DNA of 64,000 nucleotides. Origin: Roseateles subflavus (GTDB lineage: Bacteria; Pseudomonadota; Gammaproteobacteria; Burkholderiales; Burkholderiaceae_C). The notes beneath the pieces are model-generated. The model made no database searches and was not told where the DNA came from. It saw only the letters and a program-made list of their open reading frames with translations. Made by a program: the position numbers and the translations under genes. The stretch lies in contig NZ_JASVDS010000008.1 of assembly GCF_030285365.1 (NCBI RefSeq), forward strand, positions 113,744-177,743. The letters are read 5' to 3'. Below are positions 50,190-59,420 of this stretch, piece by piece. How positions within the stretch are numbered: position 1 is the stretch's first letter; every line of letters starts with the position of its first letter.

Positions 50190-51677
50190 TCAGCCCACCG
50201 CAGGCCGTGGGGCAGTCTGCTCGAACTGGTAGCTCTCATCGTCGGCCGCGGCGATCAGTTCGCCGACTACCTCACCGATGCGCCGGCCCACAGCCCGGAA
50301 GGGCTCGTAAACGATGCCCTGGCCCAGCAGCTGGTGGGCGATCGTGTCGGACAGGCCCGCCATAAGGTGGGGCGGCACCTGCTTGATGCGCGCGTGCTCT
50401 TCGGCCGTGAACAGGCGGAGCAAGTTCGGATCTTCAGGATGCTGCAGCAGCGGATCGGTGGAGCCACCCTTGTGATAGCCCTTGCGCAGCGTGGGCACGC
50501 TGGTGTCGTCCGCGTCGACAATCTGCATCTTGAAGTTGGAGCCCTTGGCGGCGTCGCGCTCACGCTTGATCTTCAGATACTCCATGGCGCGCCAGCGCGG
50601 ATCGTCTGGACCAATCGACGGGTCCAGCACGGTGCGTACGGTCTTCACGATGCGCACGGATGGCACCAGGTCCTTGAAGTTGAACTCGACGCCCTGCGTG
50701 ACAGCAACCAGGCACCAGCGCTCCCGATCCTCAAGGCTGCCGAAGTCCTTGCCTTCGAGCACAGCCTCGTGGCACTCGTAGCCCATGTCGCGCAGCTGGT
50801 GGCGCAGGATCATGGCGCTGCCGGTCTCGGCATAGAGCGGCACGTTCTCAAGGACGACGACCGCTGGCTGGACCTTTGTCAGGATGACCAGCGCCGCAAA
50901 CACCAGGTGCCCGACCTCTGGATGGTCCTCCATTTTTGTCAGCCCACGTCTGGCGCGGCCAGCACGCCCAGCACCACTGCAAGGCAGGCCGTGCTCCAGA
51001 ATTTCGAGCTTGGGCAGCTGGCCGAGCAGCCAGTCATCCTGTGCAGCTTCCTGCATCGGCAGGTTCAGGGCCATCGTCGCCGGCGACCAGGCGTCGTTGT
51101 GCTCCATGGCCTGCAGCAGCAGGTCCTCCCTGATTTCATTGGCGAATGCGAGATCGCACTTGACGCCGGCGTCGGTGAGCCCCTGATGGATCGCGTGAGA
51201 GAGAACACCGCCACCGTGGGACAAGCTGCCCATCAGCAAGGGCTGGCCTTGAGTGAGCTTGTTGGAGAGGCGGGACAACCTTTCGCGCTTCTTCCGCTCG
51301 GAGGCCAGGGGCAGCAGGTAGACCCCCTGCTCTGTCACGACGACACGAATCGCGTTCATTCCCTCGAAGATCGCGAGCAGGTCCTTGCTGTTGATGTCGA
51401 CCACAGGCACCAGCGGTGCTGGGTCAGCGCCATCGCCGCGAGCCCCCCTTGCAGCTTTCGCCGGCTTCGCAGAGACGATGCGCGTGCCCTCCGGGCACTT
51501 GATGATGGCCACGCGCTGTCGTTCCCCCTCCCCTTCAAGCACGACCTCGTAGGGATCCCCTGGCGAGAAGCCCGCACGGATGGCTTGAAGGCCATCGAAG
51601 TAGACGCGAGGCGCGCCGCGATGATGGCCGACGCCCTTGACCCAGACACTCGGTCCGTTGCGAGCTGACGTGGCCAC
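50190..51677 (-). CDS. C5-cytosine DNA methyltransferase (second)
   Basis: 495 aa from GTG 51677. The first 130 residues contain a SymE/AbrB-like segment (RVYFDGLQAIRAGFSPGDPYEVVLEG). The methyltransferase part has a motif I-like segment MGSLSHGGGVLSHAIHQGL at 149-167, motif IV GLPCSGAGRAG with catalytic C233, and ENV at 277-279. The C-terminal third holds the recognition region and a late motif (QLLGQGIVYEPF). The start codon lies inside a 28-bp palindrome. Confidence 0.8.
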   Translation of the reverse strand: MATSARNGPSVWVKGVGHHRGAPRVYFDGLQAIRAGFSPGDPYEVVLEGEGERQRVAIIKCPEGTRIVSAKPAKAARGARGDGADPAPLVPVVDINSKDLLAIFEGMNAIRVVVTEQGVYLLPLASERKKRERLSRLSNKLTQGQPLLMGSLSHGGGVLSHAIHQGLTDAGVKCDLAFANEIREDLLLQAMEHNDAWSPATMALNLPMQEAAQDDWLLGQLPKLEILEHGLPCSGAGRAGRARRGLTKMEDHPEVGHLVFAALVILTKVQPAVVVLENVPLYAETGSAMILRHQLRDMGYECHEAVLEGKDFGSLEDRERWCLVAVTQGVEFNFKDLVPSVRIVKTVRTVLDPSIGPDDPRWRAMEYLKIKRERDAAKGSNFKMQIVDADDTSVPTLRKGYHKGGSTDPLLQHPEDPNLLRLFTAEEHARIKQVPPHLMAGLSDTIAHQLLGQGIVYEPFRAVGRRIGEVVGELIAAADDESYQFEQTAPRPAVG

Positions 51678-51687
51678 GTCAGCTCGC
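51660..51687. promoter_or_regulatory. 28-bp perfect palindrome over a methyltransferase start codon
   Basis: Half site GCGAGCTGACGTGG is followed immediately by its exact reverse complement. It contains the last codons and TGA of the upstream gene and the GTG start of the C5 methyltransferase. As DNA it could be a regulator site; as RNA it forms a 14-bp hairpin that hides the start. Confidence 0.75.
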
Positions 51688-52425
51688 GCGTTGGTTGTTG
51701 GCGGCCAGATCCGCCAAGCGGGCGTCCAGCGTCGTCACGACCGCGGACGTGCTGCGGACGGCGGCGCTGAGTACTTCCTCGGCCAGTCGATCACCGGGCT
51801 TGATCCGAGAGGCCTGCTCGGCGCTCGCCAGATCGTGCAACGCTTTCCCAGCCTCGTCCTGGAATGCCATGATGGCGCGGATCTCGTCCGCGCCCAGGTC
51901 GCCGAACGCTTCCTGGAAGTAGGCCGAGAGCCGGTAGACGACGTCGTTCAGTGCGGCCGAAGCGGCGGAGGCCGGATTCGCGGCCGCGGAACTGCCGTCA
52001 GCGACCGACCTGGCGCGGGCCAGGCGCCCTCGCATGATCAGGCGCAGCACATTCGCTTCCTCGGAGTCCTCAAAAGAAGCGAGCAGGTCGCAGCGGACGT
52101 GCTCGCTGAAGCCGAACATGAAGGCCAGCTCTTCGGCGTCCTCAGGCAATTCGAGCTCATCAAGTCCCTGCTCGAACTGCGCCATCGAGTCAGCGCTGCT
52201 GGCGAGCGAGCAGATGATCATGCTCATGCTGGCCAGACGCAGGCGGTCCTCGACTTCAAGGCTGGGGAACTCGTCTGCGACACCGCTCTCGTGGACGGCC
52301 TTCAGCAGTTCGATCTCGTCGAACTGGACGTCGCCCAGATCGGCCGGTGCCGCCAGAACAGCGGATTCGGTGCCCAGGCGCGCCTGGGCAGAGGTTTCAG
52401 ATTGCAGCACAGCCGTCCCCTTCAA
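51679..52425 (-). CDS. Unknown helical protein
   Basis: 248 aa, starting at TTG 52425 that overlaps the previous stop (TTGA). Ala/Ser/Glu-rich and helical with acidic patches (EDSEEANVL). No known motif. Confidence 0.55.
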   Translation of the reverse strand: MKGTAVLQSETSAQARLGTESAVLAAPADLGDVQFDEIELLKAVHESGVADEFPSLEVEDRLRLASMSMIICSLASSADSMAQFEQGLDELELPEDAEELAFMFGFSEHVRCDLLASFEDSEEANVLRLIMRGRLARARSVADGSSAAANPASAASAALNDVVYRLSAYFQEAFGDLGADEIRAIMAFQDEAGKALHDLASAEQASRIKPGDRLAEEVLSAAVRSTSAVVTTLDARLADLAANNQRAS

Positions 52426-53441
52426 TGCATCTTGGGAGCGTGACCGGTGGCCTGGCGGGTGACCTGCTGCAGGTCACGCGCCGCGGTCAGCTGCACCGTC
52501 GCACCCGGAGCCTGCTCGATCTCGGTCACTTTGGCCATGACAGCCGGGCTGTCCAGCTGCAGCGGGGAGTTGCCCTCCATCTTGGCGGTCATCTCCTGCA
52601 GCGAAGCGGCGTAGGCACGCACGTCGTAGCCCTTGTTGGAAACGGCCACCAGCGCGTTGTTGAGCTCGGTGAGCGACAGCGCGAGGTCGTTGAAGCGGGT
52701 TTGGTAATTCGCCTTGGCCTGGGCCATTGCAGCGCGCGCCTCGAGGTCGCCAGGTGCAGTCACCGACGCCAGCTCGGCCTCGTCGAGCCGCTCGAGCTGG
52801 TGCTGGGCAACCACGCGGCGAGCGGCGGACTCAACCACCATCGACGTCAGCCTCGCGCGCAGCGCTTCGGGAAGCGGCTTCACGTTGGCAGGCACGGACG
52901 CGGAGGAAGGCGCGTAGCCGACCGGCGCAGCGCCACTGCCTTCGTACTGGAAGCGGGTCAGGGCATTGGTCGAGAGCGCCTGCTGCATCTGCTGAGCCTG
53001 GGCGGATTGACGCTTGGCTTGGTCGGCCTTGACCGAGCTGTCCGCGATGCTCCCCCCGATGACGGCGCCGACGGCCGTCGAGGCCAGGCGGCCCCAGGTG
53101 TTCTTGGTGGTGGCGGCCGAGGCAACGAAGCCAAGGACACCGCCGACGACGCGCCCCGTGGTCCGGGTGTTCGCATCACGTTCCGCCTGGGTCTGGTTGA
53201 CCTGGCCCTGGGCGTAGGGCTGGCCGATAGAAGCGTTCTGGGCTTGACCATAGCCTGCCGAAGCCGAGCTGGTGATGGTCTGGCCGTACGTCTGGGCGTG
53301 CACAGGTGCAGCCGCGGCCAGGGCGATCGCACCGGACAGCAGCATGGCGCGCTGTCGCATACCGCCCGCCGCGAAGCGCTCACTGGTGAGTTCGCCGACC
53401 TGCCGCAGCGTGCGGCCAAGGGCTTGAAGTGTTGCCGACAT
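52422..53441 (-). CDS. Exported glycine-zipper protein
   Basis: 339 aa from ATG 53441. A long N-region and hydrophobic core (MLLSGAIALAAAAPVHAQ) form a signal peptide. Residues about 95-140 hold a glycine-zipper pattern (GRVVGGVLGFVAS and AVGAVIGGSIA) seen in outer-membrane and pore-forming proteins. The remainder is helical. Its ribosome site is in a hairpin. Confidence 0.7.
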   Translation of the reverse strand: MSATLQALGRTLRQVGELTSERFAAGGMRQRAMLLSGAIALAAAAPVHAQTYGQTITSSASAGYGQAQNASIGQPYAQGQVNQTQAERDANTRTTGRVVGGVLGFVASAATTKNTWGRLASTAVGAVIGGSIADSSVKADQAKRQSAQAQQMQQALSTNALTRFQYEGSGAAPVGYAPSSASVPANVKPLPEALRARLTSMVVESAARRVVAQHQLERLDEAELASVTAPGDLEARAAMAQAKANYQTRFNDLALSLTELNNALVAVSNKGYDVRAYAASLQEMTAKMEGNSPLQLDSPAVMAKVTEIEQAPGATVQLTAARDLQQVTRQATGHAPKMH

Positions 53442-53448
53442 GACTGAT

Positions 53449-53463
53449 CCTCCAGAGTGGAGG
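53449..53463 (-). promoter_or_regulatory. Hairpin sequestering the ribosome binding site
   Basis: On the coding strand CCTCCA and TGGAGG are separated by CTC. The GGAGG of the glycine-zipper gene, eight bases from its ATG, is fully paired in this stem, so translation may be repressed or temperature-dependent. Confidence 0.55.
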
Positions 53464-53516
53464 CTCAATTATGCCTAGTTTGGCTTTGCGCGCTATACGC
53501 TATGCGAAGTCAATTA

Positions 53517-54554
53517 TCAATATCTCGGAACTTCTGATGCTGGTACTGCGTCAGCGTCAGCATCGACATGGCCGTCGATCCAGCCCGCGGGCGGCTGCAC
53601 GCGGTAGGCCTCGAAGTCGGCCGCGGTTGCCCGGCGGATCCTCGAGCCTAAGATGGACACCGAGCCATTCTTCCAGTTGTGCCCGCCCTTGATGACGCTG
53701 CCAGCGAGGACGTCCATTCGATTGGTTCCATCCTGCATGTAGCCCAGGGTGTGCTCGTCCTTCACGACGTAGTGCACGGGCCGAATGTCTCTGTCGCGCA
53801 GACCAGCGCCCCAAATCACGTCGCTGTTGGGGAGCGCAGCGTTGGCGAGCGCCACCAATGCGTCCACATGGCGGCCGCCGAAGAGCTGGTCGCAGGCATC
53901 CCCGTAGTCACAGCCGAATGCCTCCATCAGCACGGGGAGATCGTCACCCCGCTCGCCGCGGGAGAGCCGCTCTGCCACATCGCTGGCGAGCAGGGTGTCC
54001 GTGAATGCAGGATGTGCCGATCTGCCCTGGAGCTGTGGCCCCAGGCCGATTAGCCCCTGGTAGATCACGGCCCCTTGCTCATTCAGCTCCAGGAATGGCA
54101 ACCCCACTTCCAACTCGATGCCGGTAGTCTCAGCCATGTAGGCGAGCCACTGCCCATGGGTCTGTTCGACATGGGGCGCCTTGAAGTTCAATCCGTCCAG
54201 GTTGCCCAGCATGACGCTGATGGTGACCTCATCGCCGCGCAACAGCCTGTGGCCCGCGACACGGATCTCGAATTGGGCCGCGGTTGCCGTCGGCGCCGGC
54301 GGGGTAGTCAGGCCTGTCCACTCTTCGGCCATGGCCAGGACCTCGGGCGTCAACTGGTCGTCGTCAGCCATTTCGCCGGTGCCGATGACCATGATGGCAT
54401 CGCCTTGTTCATCAAGGCTGGAGAGGCTGGGCTCCATCCGGAATCCCAGTGCGGCCAGCGCAGACTCGATGGCCTCCTGGCGTGAACCGGCGGCCGCCGG
54501 CTGGACAGAACGGTTGAAGTGGGCACGGGCTGGACCTTCGGGGGCGTTGCTCAT
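53517..54554 (-). CDS. Unknown protein
   Basis: 345 aa from ATG 54554 (GGAAATTGAG leader), starting just after the DUF4031 stop. N-terminal 60 residues disordered and Ala/Pro-rich; the rest has mixed alpha/beta sequence including GLGPQLQGRSAHPAF. No motif recognised. Confidence 0.6.
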   Translation of the reverse strand: MSNAPEGPARAHFNRSVQPAAAGSRQEAIESALAALGFRMEPSLSSLDEQGDAIMVIGTGEMADDDQLTPEVLAMAEEWTGLTTPPAPTATAAQFEIRVAGHRLLRGDEVTISVMLGNLDGLNFKAPHVEQTHGQWLAYMAETTGIELEVGLPFLELNEQGAVIYQGLIGLGPQLQGRSAHPAFTDTLLASDVAERLSRGERGDDLPVLMEAFGCDYGDACDQLFGGRHVDALVALANAALPNSDVIWGAGLRDRDIRPVHYVVKDEHTLGYMQDGTNRMDVLAGSVIKGGHNWKNGSVSILGSRIRRATAADFEAYRVQPPAGWIDGHVDADADAVPASEVPRY

Positions 54555-54555
54555 C

Positions 54556-54945
54556 TCAATTTCCAGGTTGGGGTTCACTGCTCACCTCCGACACGGCTGC
54601 TGCCCTCGCAGCGGCACGCGCCTCGCGCCAGCTCCGAAGCCAGTCGAGGGCGTCCTCCGGCTTCCCGAGATGGCCCTTCACACGGCATCGAGTGGCCATG
54701 GCGGAGCACTGGCGCAGCGAGATCGGGATCGCGCCGGCCTTGATGGCCTCTTGACGCTTGCTCATGGCGATGTCGTAGTGGCTATGGCTGCACTTCGGTG
54801 GCGCCTGGTGCCATCGCCGCGAAACACCGATGCGATCGGCCATCGCGTGCAGTTCCTCGTCGGTATCGGCAATGAGGTGGGACATCTTCATCCGACCGAA
54901 CGCTCCCATCGGCTCGAGGTACATGTCGTCGACGTAGACTGCCAT
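54556..54945 (-). CDS. DUF4031-family protein
   Basis: 129 aa. The start AVYVDDMYLEPMGAFGRMKMSHLIADTDEELHAMADRIGV and WHQAPPKCSHSHYDIA match DUF4031, a small conserved family of unknown role common in phages and plasmids. Starts one base past the RecD-like stop. Confidence 0.85.
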   Translation of the reverse strand: MAVYVDDMYLEPMGAFGRMKMSHLIADTDEELHAMADRIGVSRRWHQAPPKCSHSHYDIAMSKRQEAIKAGAIPISLRQCSAMATRCRVKGHLGKPEDALDWLRSWREARAAARAAAVSEVSSEPQPGN

Positions 54946-54946
54946 C

Positions 54947-57721
54947 TCAGTGCACCGGCGCCAGGTCGTGATCGTCGCGTTCATCGTCGCGATCGAGCAG
55001 CACCCGTACACGATCCACCAGCGCGGAGTTGCGTGCGGGCAAGGGTGTCCGCGCGATCTGGCGCAGTACTGCGTCGTCACCGTAGATCTTCAGCTGCTGC
55101 TGCGCGCGACTCACGCCGGTGTACAGCATGTTCCGGTTGATGAAGCTGGCCTGGCCAGGCGTCATCACCGCAATGACCTCTTGGTACTCGCTGCCCTGGG
55201 CCGAATGCACGGTCTGCGCATAGGCCAGCGCCAATGCCGACACAGCTGTCGCGGGATAGGTGATCGAGCGGCCATCATCGAGAAGCAACTGCAGAGTCTG
55301 CGCTCCCGCCTTGCGCTGCGATCCCTTGTCCTCTTCGAATCCAGTGATGCGTCCGACGTCGCCATTCACGACTCGCTCGGTGGTGGGCTCGCCGCCTTCA
55401 CGACGCGCCGGCTGCTCGAGGGACATGTTCTCGCGGATGGAAATGCGGTCGCCGACGTGGAAGGAAGTGCCCGGGATCTTGGAAGCGTTCGGGTTACACA
55501 CGTCTCGCAGCACGGCGTTCGCATAGGTTGTGTTCCAGCCCGGCGTACCAACTTCGCCCTTGCGACGGCTCAGCATCAGCTTCACGTTCTCAATGCCGTA
55601 GCGGCGCACGGCGTCGAGATAGGCGCCCATCACGCGCCTGAAGTCGCAACTTGCCTCTCCCAGGCCGTTCGAGAACATCACGGCATCGCGGCTCACAGGC
55701 TTCAGATCGCCTTTGCCCACTTCTTCAACGACCTCGAGGATGCCGCCACTATTGCGCTCGGACTTGTGCAGCCGGTTGTGGTCAATCTCAGGAATCTGCA
55801 AGAGGTCTGCCAGGACCTGCCCGGGCCGGATGGACGGCAACTGGTTCACGTCGCCCAGCACGATGATGTGCATACGAGGATTACGCGCCGCGAAGACCGA
55901 GCAGAACAGCTCAAGGTCGGGCATGCCGCCCTCGTCGACGACCAGGACATCCTCTTCGAGCGTCCGCTCACCATTGACCGCAAAGGACTTCCGGTCCGCG
56001 CCCTGCAGCATGGAATGGATCGTCGAGACCTTGCAGCCAAGGTGGGCCACGCGGCGTGAGAGCACCTTGGCCGACATGCCCGTCGGCCCGCAGAAGCGGA
56101 TCTGTTTGTCGGGAAGCAGGCGCACCAGGACTTCCATCAGCGCCGTCTTTCCTCGGCCGGGCCCGGCTGTCAACGTGTGGAGCCTGCTGGTCGATGTCAG
56201 GATCTTAGCCAGCGACTTGACCTGGTCCTTGTTGAGCCCCTTCTCGGCCAGCTTCGATGACGTGCTCTTTGCCGTGACCTGGATGTGGGCGTGGAGCGTG
56301 GTCTCGTTGCGCGCGAACTGCTTCCCTTCGGTCAAGGCCTCGCCACGTGACCCGAGCATCTCGGCGATGTGCTCCGCCAGCTCGGTCTCCGCTTCGAGGA
56401 GCTCGAAGGGATAGAAGCGCACGACGCCATCCAGCTCGCTGGACACGGCGATGGTGCCGCGCTGGAGCGCCAGGGCAATGGCCTTCTTGGGATCGATGGT
56501 CGGATCCAAGCGCAGCACATGCGTGTGCACCTGGTGCTCGGTCAGGAAGCTGTGGCCATAACCCTCACAGTAGTCGGAGAGTGCATGGGCCACCAACGCG
56601 GCAAGACGCGGCTCGGCATCCCTGGGAATGTTCACGGAACGGCCGATGGCGTCGGCCGTCAGGAACCCGTAGCCCGGAACCGAGCTGATCGGCGCGTAGG
56701 GGTCCTGCACGAGGCGAGCCCAGCAGGTCTGTACGGGATCCTGCCCTGGCTGGAACAGTTCCTTGCTGACTTGGGCCTCCTCGTCCTTGGCATGCCCGCT
56801 GGACTGCCCCTTCCCGCGCACCTTGGCCCGGGCCTCGTTTGCCACGCTCTCAGCCAGGAACTTGGACAGGATCTTGATGACGCCGTCCTTCACGCCCGTG
56901 AGGCTGCCCAGCCGCAGCGCGAGATCTCGTTGCACGTAGTTCAACAGCGTTTCATCGCGGTTCTCAGCAAAGGCGGTGTCACGACCAGTGACCTCGGAGA
57001 AGTCCACCGTCCACGGCTCGCGCATCAGGGTCTGACGAAGCAATTCAAGTGCGTCGGCGCCCTTCGTCTTCTTCCAGTTGTCCACAAACTTCTGGGCCGT
57101 CTTCGGGCCGACGCCCTTGAAGTTCTGGCTGATGAACCGCAAGATCGCGCCCTCGTTCAGGCGCACATACTCGGCCGCCACCTGCACGTCGAGGCTGCGA
57201 CCGTGCTTGGGGTGGTCACGGAACTGACCAATGAACCGGTAGTCGCGGCCGGTCACCAGGTCCGCAACGGCTGCACCTGTGATCTTGACCTCTTCGGAGT
57301 TCTCGGTCCACACGCGGCCAATGCCCCAGGCGTTGAAGACCTTGACGGACTCCAGCATGCCGACCACTTCTGCCTGGCTTGCCGCCCTCGCCTGTGCCGC
57401 GCCTTGGCGGCGCAGGCTGGCCAGCGCCGCCAACGATTCCGCCTTCGATCGATGCGCAGTGGCCGCCGTGCCCGACTCTGCAACTTGAGCAGACGACTCC
57501 GCAATCTGCGCGGGCGCATGAGTAGCTTCCTCACGCTGTTTGGCGGTCTCCAACGTGACCTCGATCAGGTGCTGGAGCTCCTGCTCAAGCTCTTCGCGAT
57601 CTGGCGCTGCAGGCGAAGCGACCGGAGCATCGGGCGCAGGTTGCGGCTGAGTATGTGGACGTTGCCCAGAAGACTGCGTGCGAGCCCGGTTGGTCAAGCG
57701 TGCGAAAGGTGATTCCGACAT
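54947..57721 (-). CDS. RecD2-like ATP-dependent DNA helicase
   Basis: 924 aa. An N-terminal OB-like and helix-hairpin-helix part (FKGVGPKTAQKFVDNW) precedes an SF1 helicase core with Walker A GPGRGKT near 518, VLVVDEGGM, VLGDVNQLPSIRPGQVL and a C-terminal QTVHSAQGSEYQEV motif. This is the RecD2 layout: a 5'-3' helicase not in a RecBCD complex. The DEGGM box departs from the usual DEASM. It may aid plasmid DNA processing or repair. Confidence 0.88.
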   Translation of the reverse strand: MSESPFARLTNRARTQSSGQRPHTQPQPAPDAPVASPAAPDREELEQELQHLIEVTLETAKQREEATHAPAQIAESSAQVAESGTAATAHRSKAESLAALASLRRQGAAQARAASQAEVVGMLESVKVFNAWGIGRVWTENSEEVKITGAAVADLVTGRDYRFIGQFRDHPKHGRSLDVQVAAEYVRLNEGAILRFISQNFKGVGPKTAQKFVDNWKKTKGADALELLRQTLMREPWTVDFSEVTGRDTAFAENRDETLLNYVQRDLALRLGSLTGVKDGVIKILSKFLAESVANEARAKVRGKGQSSGHAKDEEAQVSKELFQPGQDPVQTCWARLVQDPYAPISSVPGYGFLTADAIGRSVNIPRDAEPRLAALVAHALSDYCEGYGHSFLTEHQVHTHVLRLDPTIDPKKAIALALQRGTIAVSSELDGVVRFYPFELLEAETELAEHIAEMLGSRGEALTEGKQFARNETTLHAHIQVTAKSTSSKLAEKGLNKDQVKSLAKILTSTSRLHTLTAGPGRGKTALMEVLVRLLPDKQIRFCGPTGMSAKVLSRRVAHLGCKVSTIHSMLQGADRKSFAVNGERTLEEDVLVVDEGGMPDLELFCSVFAARNPRMHIIVLGDVNQLPSIRPGQVLADLLQIPEIDHNRLHKSERNSGGILEVVEEVGKGDLKPVSRDAVMFSNGLGEASCDFRRVMGAYLDAVRRYGIENVKLMLSRRKGEVGTPGWNTTYANAVLRDVCNPNASKIPGTSFHVGDRISIRENMSLEQPARREGGEPTTERVVNGDVGRITGFEEDKGSQRKAGAQTLQLLLDDGRSITYPATAVSALALAYAQTVHSAQGSEYQEVIAVMTPGQASFINRNMLYTGVSRAQQQLKIYGDDAVLRQIARTPLPARNSALVDRVRVLLDRDDERDDHDLAPVH

Positions 57722-57753
57722 GGCTGTCTCGTTCGGTCAATCTGCGGGCCCAA

Positions 57754-58299
57754 TCAGCCCTGCGGAGCTTCGGGCTCGTCGTCGAAAGACCGATGGAGCG
57801 GGTCGTAGAGCGATCCCCGCTCTTCATCCCCCCCCTGCCCCGCCGCGGCCGCCCGCTCGTGTTCCCAGATGGCCTTGAGCACTGCGCGCCGGCCTATAGC
57901 CGCCAGGGTCGAGCGCCGCACAACGACCACCGGCCTGGTCGTTGGGATGGCGGCCGGCGCCATCCAGTACACGCAAAGATTCGCTGCGGCCGAGGCGAGC
58001 AGCTTGTCCATCAGCTCCGTGGCCTGGCCGGCGCCGAGCTCGACCTCACCCGATTTCGCCGCCAGGCACCATCGCTTGAGTTCCAGCAGCAGTCCCAGCA
58101 CGCCGTCCGCACCGTATCGCAGCCGCGTCTGCGCGTCCTCGCAGATTCTTGCGGCCCGCGGCCCGCCGGCATCCCCACACTGCTCCTCAGTGGCCAGCAC
58201 CAGTACCTCGCGTTCGAACTCCTCGAGCGTGGGCGCGGCCGGCCTCGTGGCGAGGCCAACGGCGGATGAAGTGAACGAGGGTGATAGCGAGGCGACCAT
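57754..58299 (-). CDS. Unknown helical protein
   Basis: 181 aa, between the adenine methyltransferase and RecD-like helicase, helical with an acidic tail. ATG 58299 lies seven bases after the upstream stop with no strong ribosome site. No family recognised. Confidence 0.55.
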   Translation of the reverse strand: MVASLSPSFTSSAVGLATRPAAPTLEEFEREVLVLATEEQCGDAGGPRAARICEDAQTRLRYGADGVLGLLLELKRWCLAAKSGEVELGAGQATELMDKLLASAAANLCVYWMAPAAIPTTRPVVVVRRSTLAAIGRRAVLKAIWEHERAAAAGQGGDEERGSLYDPLHRSFDDEPEAPQG

Positions 58300-58306
58300 G
58301 CTGCGT

Positions 58307-59173
58307 CTAGGCTGCCATCCGCTCGGAGGAGCTCTGGGAGTCGGTCTCGTCGAGGTTCCAGGGCAGACGGTCCGCGTCCAGAGTCAACATCACCGTGCGG
58401 ACGTCCGTTCCCGAGGACTTGAAGGCGCCCGCCTCGATCTCGGCTAGCAATTCGCCAGCGCTGTCCAGCAGGTCGCGGAAGGCTTGCGCCTTCTTGCTGC
58501 TGTGGTAGGTGAAGCTCGGGGACGTGATCGCCACCAGCTTGCCGTCGGGCTTCAGGAAGCGGGCCGCATGCTGGACGTGCGCGATGTCGGCCAGGCCCGA
58601 GAACGGAGGGTTCATCACCACTCGGTCGAAAATCGGCTCGGGCTCCATGCTCAGGAAGTCACCTGCCATCGTGGCGTAGCCCTTCTCCGCGAGCTTCTTC
58701 AGGTTGGCCTCGAGCAACTCGACGCCAACCACGTTCTCACGGCCGACGACTGCAGCCGCGAGGTCCAGGAGCGCGCCGTGGCCTGCGCTGGGTTCCAGCA
58801 CCAGCATGCCAGGCTCGAGGTCGGCGAACTCGATCAGTTGGCGGGCGAGATCCGGAGGCGTAGGAAAGAACCCGAAATCCTTTGGCGACATGTAGCTGCC
58901 AGTGGACTGCGCGACGGCGAGGATCTCGCGCGGGTCTTCGTCGAAGACATGCTTCTTGCGCCGGCCGTTCCACTTGCCACCCAGGGCGGTCAGCACCTCG
59001 TTGACCCGGACGTAGAGCTTGCGGTCGAGCTGGGTCGGCGGCAGCGTCACGCCTTCCTCGTCGGCAGTACAGCTGCGAAGAACGCTCAGCACGTCGGGAT
59101 CGATCCGGCGACCAGCGCGATCCTCAGCAGGGTTGGCAAAGTCTTTGGCGGCCGATTTGCTCATGTTTTTCAT
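58307..59173 (-). CDS. N6-adenine DNA methyltransferase (class I)
   Basis: 288 aa. FFPTPP at 102-107, EPSAGHG at 127-133 and MNPPF at 187-191 are canonical. The N-terminal 95 residues appear to be a target- or DNA-binding part (basic RRKK motif). It is the first gene downstream of a cluster of four operator palindromes, so its expression is probably controlled by the plasmid-wide regulator. Confidence 0.85.
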   Translation of the reverse strand: MKNMSKSAAKDFANPAEDRAGRRIDPDVLSVLRSCTADEEGVTLPPTQLDRKLYVRVNEVLTALGGKWNGRRKKHVFDEDPREILAVAQSTGSYMSPKDFGFFPTPPDLARQLIEFADLEPGMLVLEPSAGHGALLDLAAAVVGRENVVGVELLEANLKKLAEKGYATMAGDFLSMEPEPIFDRVVMNPPFSGLADIAHVQHAARFLKPDGKLVAITSPSFTYHSSKKAQAFRDLLDSAGELLAEIEAGAFKSSGTDVRTVMLTLDADRLPWNLDETDSQSSSERMAA

Positions 59174-59240
59174 TTTGCGTAGCTGGTATTACGCAAGTCT
59201 GAATGAAGAGCAGATCGCCGTCAAACAGGCGAAGATTGGT

Positions 59241-59268
59241 CGCAATTAAGCGATATCGCTTAATTGCG
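59241..59268. promoter_or_regulatory. Operator A: 28-bp perfect palindrome
   Basis: CGCAATTAAGCGAT followed by its exact reverse complement. Best-conserved member of the AATAAGCG family. It lies 68 bases upstream of the adenine methyltransferase. Confidence 0.8.
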
Positions 59269-59285
59269 TCAACCCTTCGCTTCTC

Positions 59286-59307
59286 GCTTATGCGGTATCG
59301 CTTATTC
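59286..59307. promoter_or_regulatory. Operator B of the palindrome cluster
   Basis: Contains TTATGCGGTATCGCTTATT, matching operator A in the central GCGRTATCGC core. Confidence 0.7.
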
Positions 59308-59350
59308 GAGCCATCACCGCTGACAGCAAGACTGGACTACTCAGGCGCCC

Positions 59351-59372
59351 ACTTATCCGATACCGCTTAATC
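59351..59372. promoter_or_regulatory. Operator C of the palindrome cluster
   Basis: Contains TTATCCGATACCGCTTAAT, a degenerate copy with conserved flanks. Confidence 0.65.
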
Positions 59373-59395
59373 AGACCAACAACGAAGCCATGGCG

Positions 59396-59415
59396 AATAG
59401 GCGATATCGTTTATT
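59396..59415. promoter_or_regulatory. Operator D of the palindrome cluster
   Basis: AATAGGCGATATCGTTTATT, nearly palindromic, ending five bases before the stop codon of the 59421 gene. Confidence 0.7.
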
Positions 59416-59420
59416 CTCCT

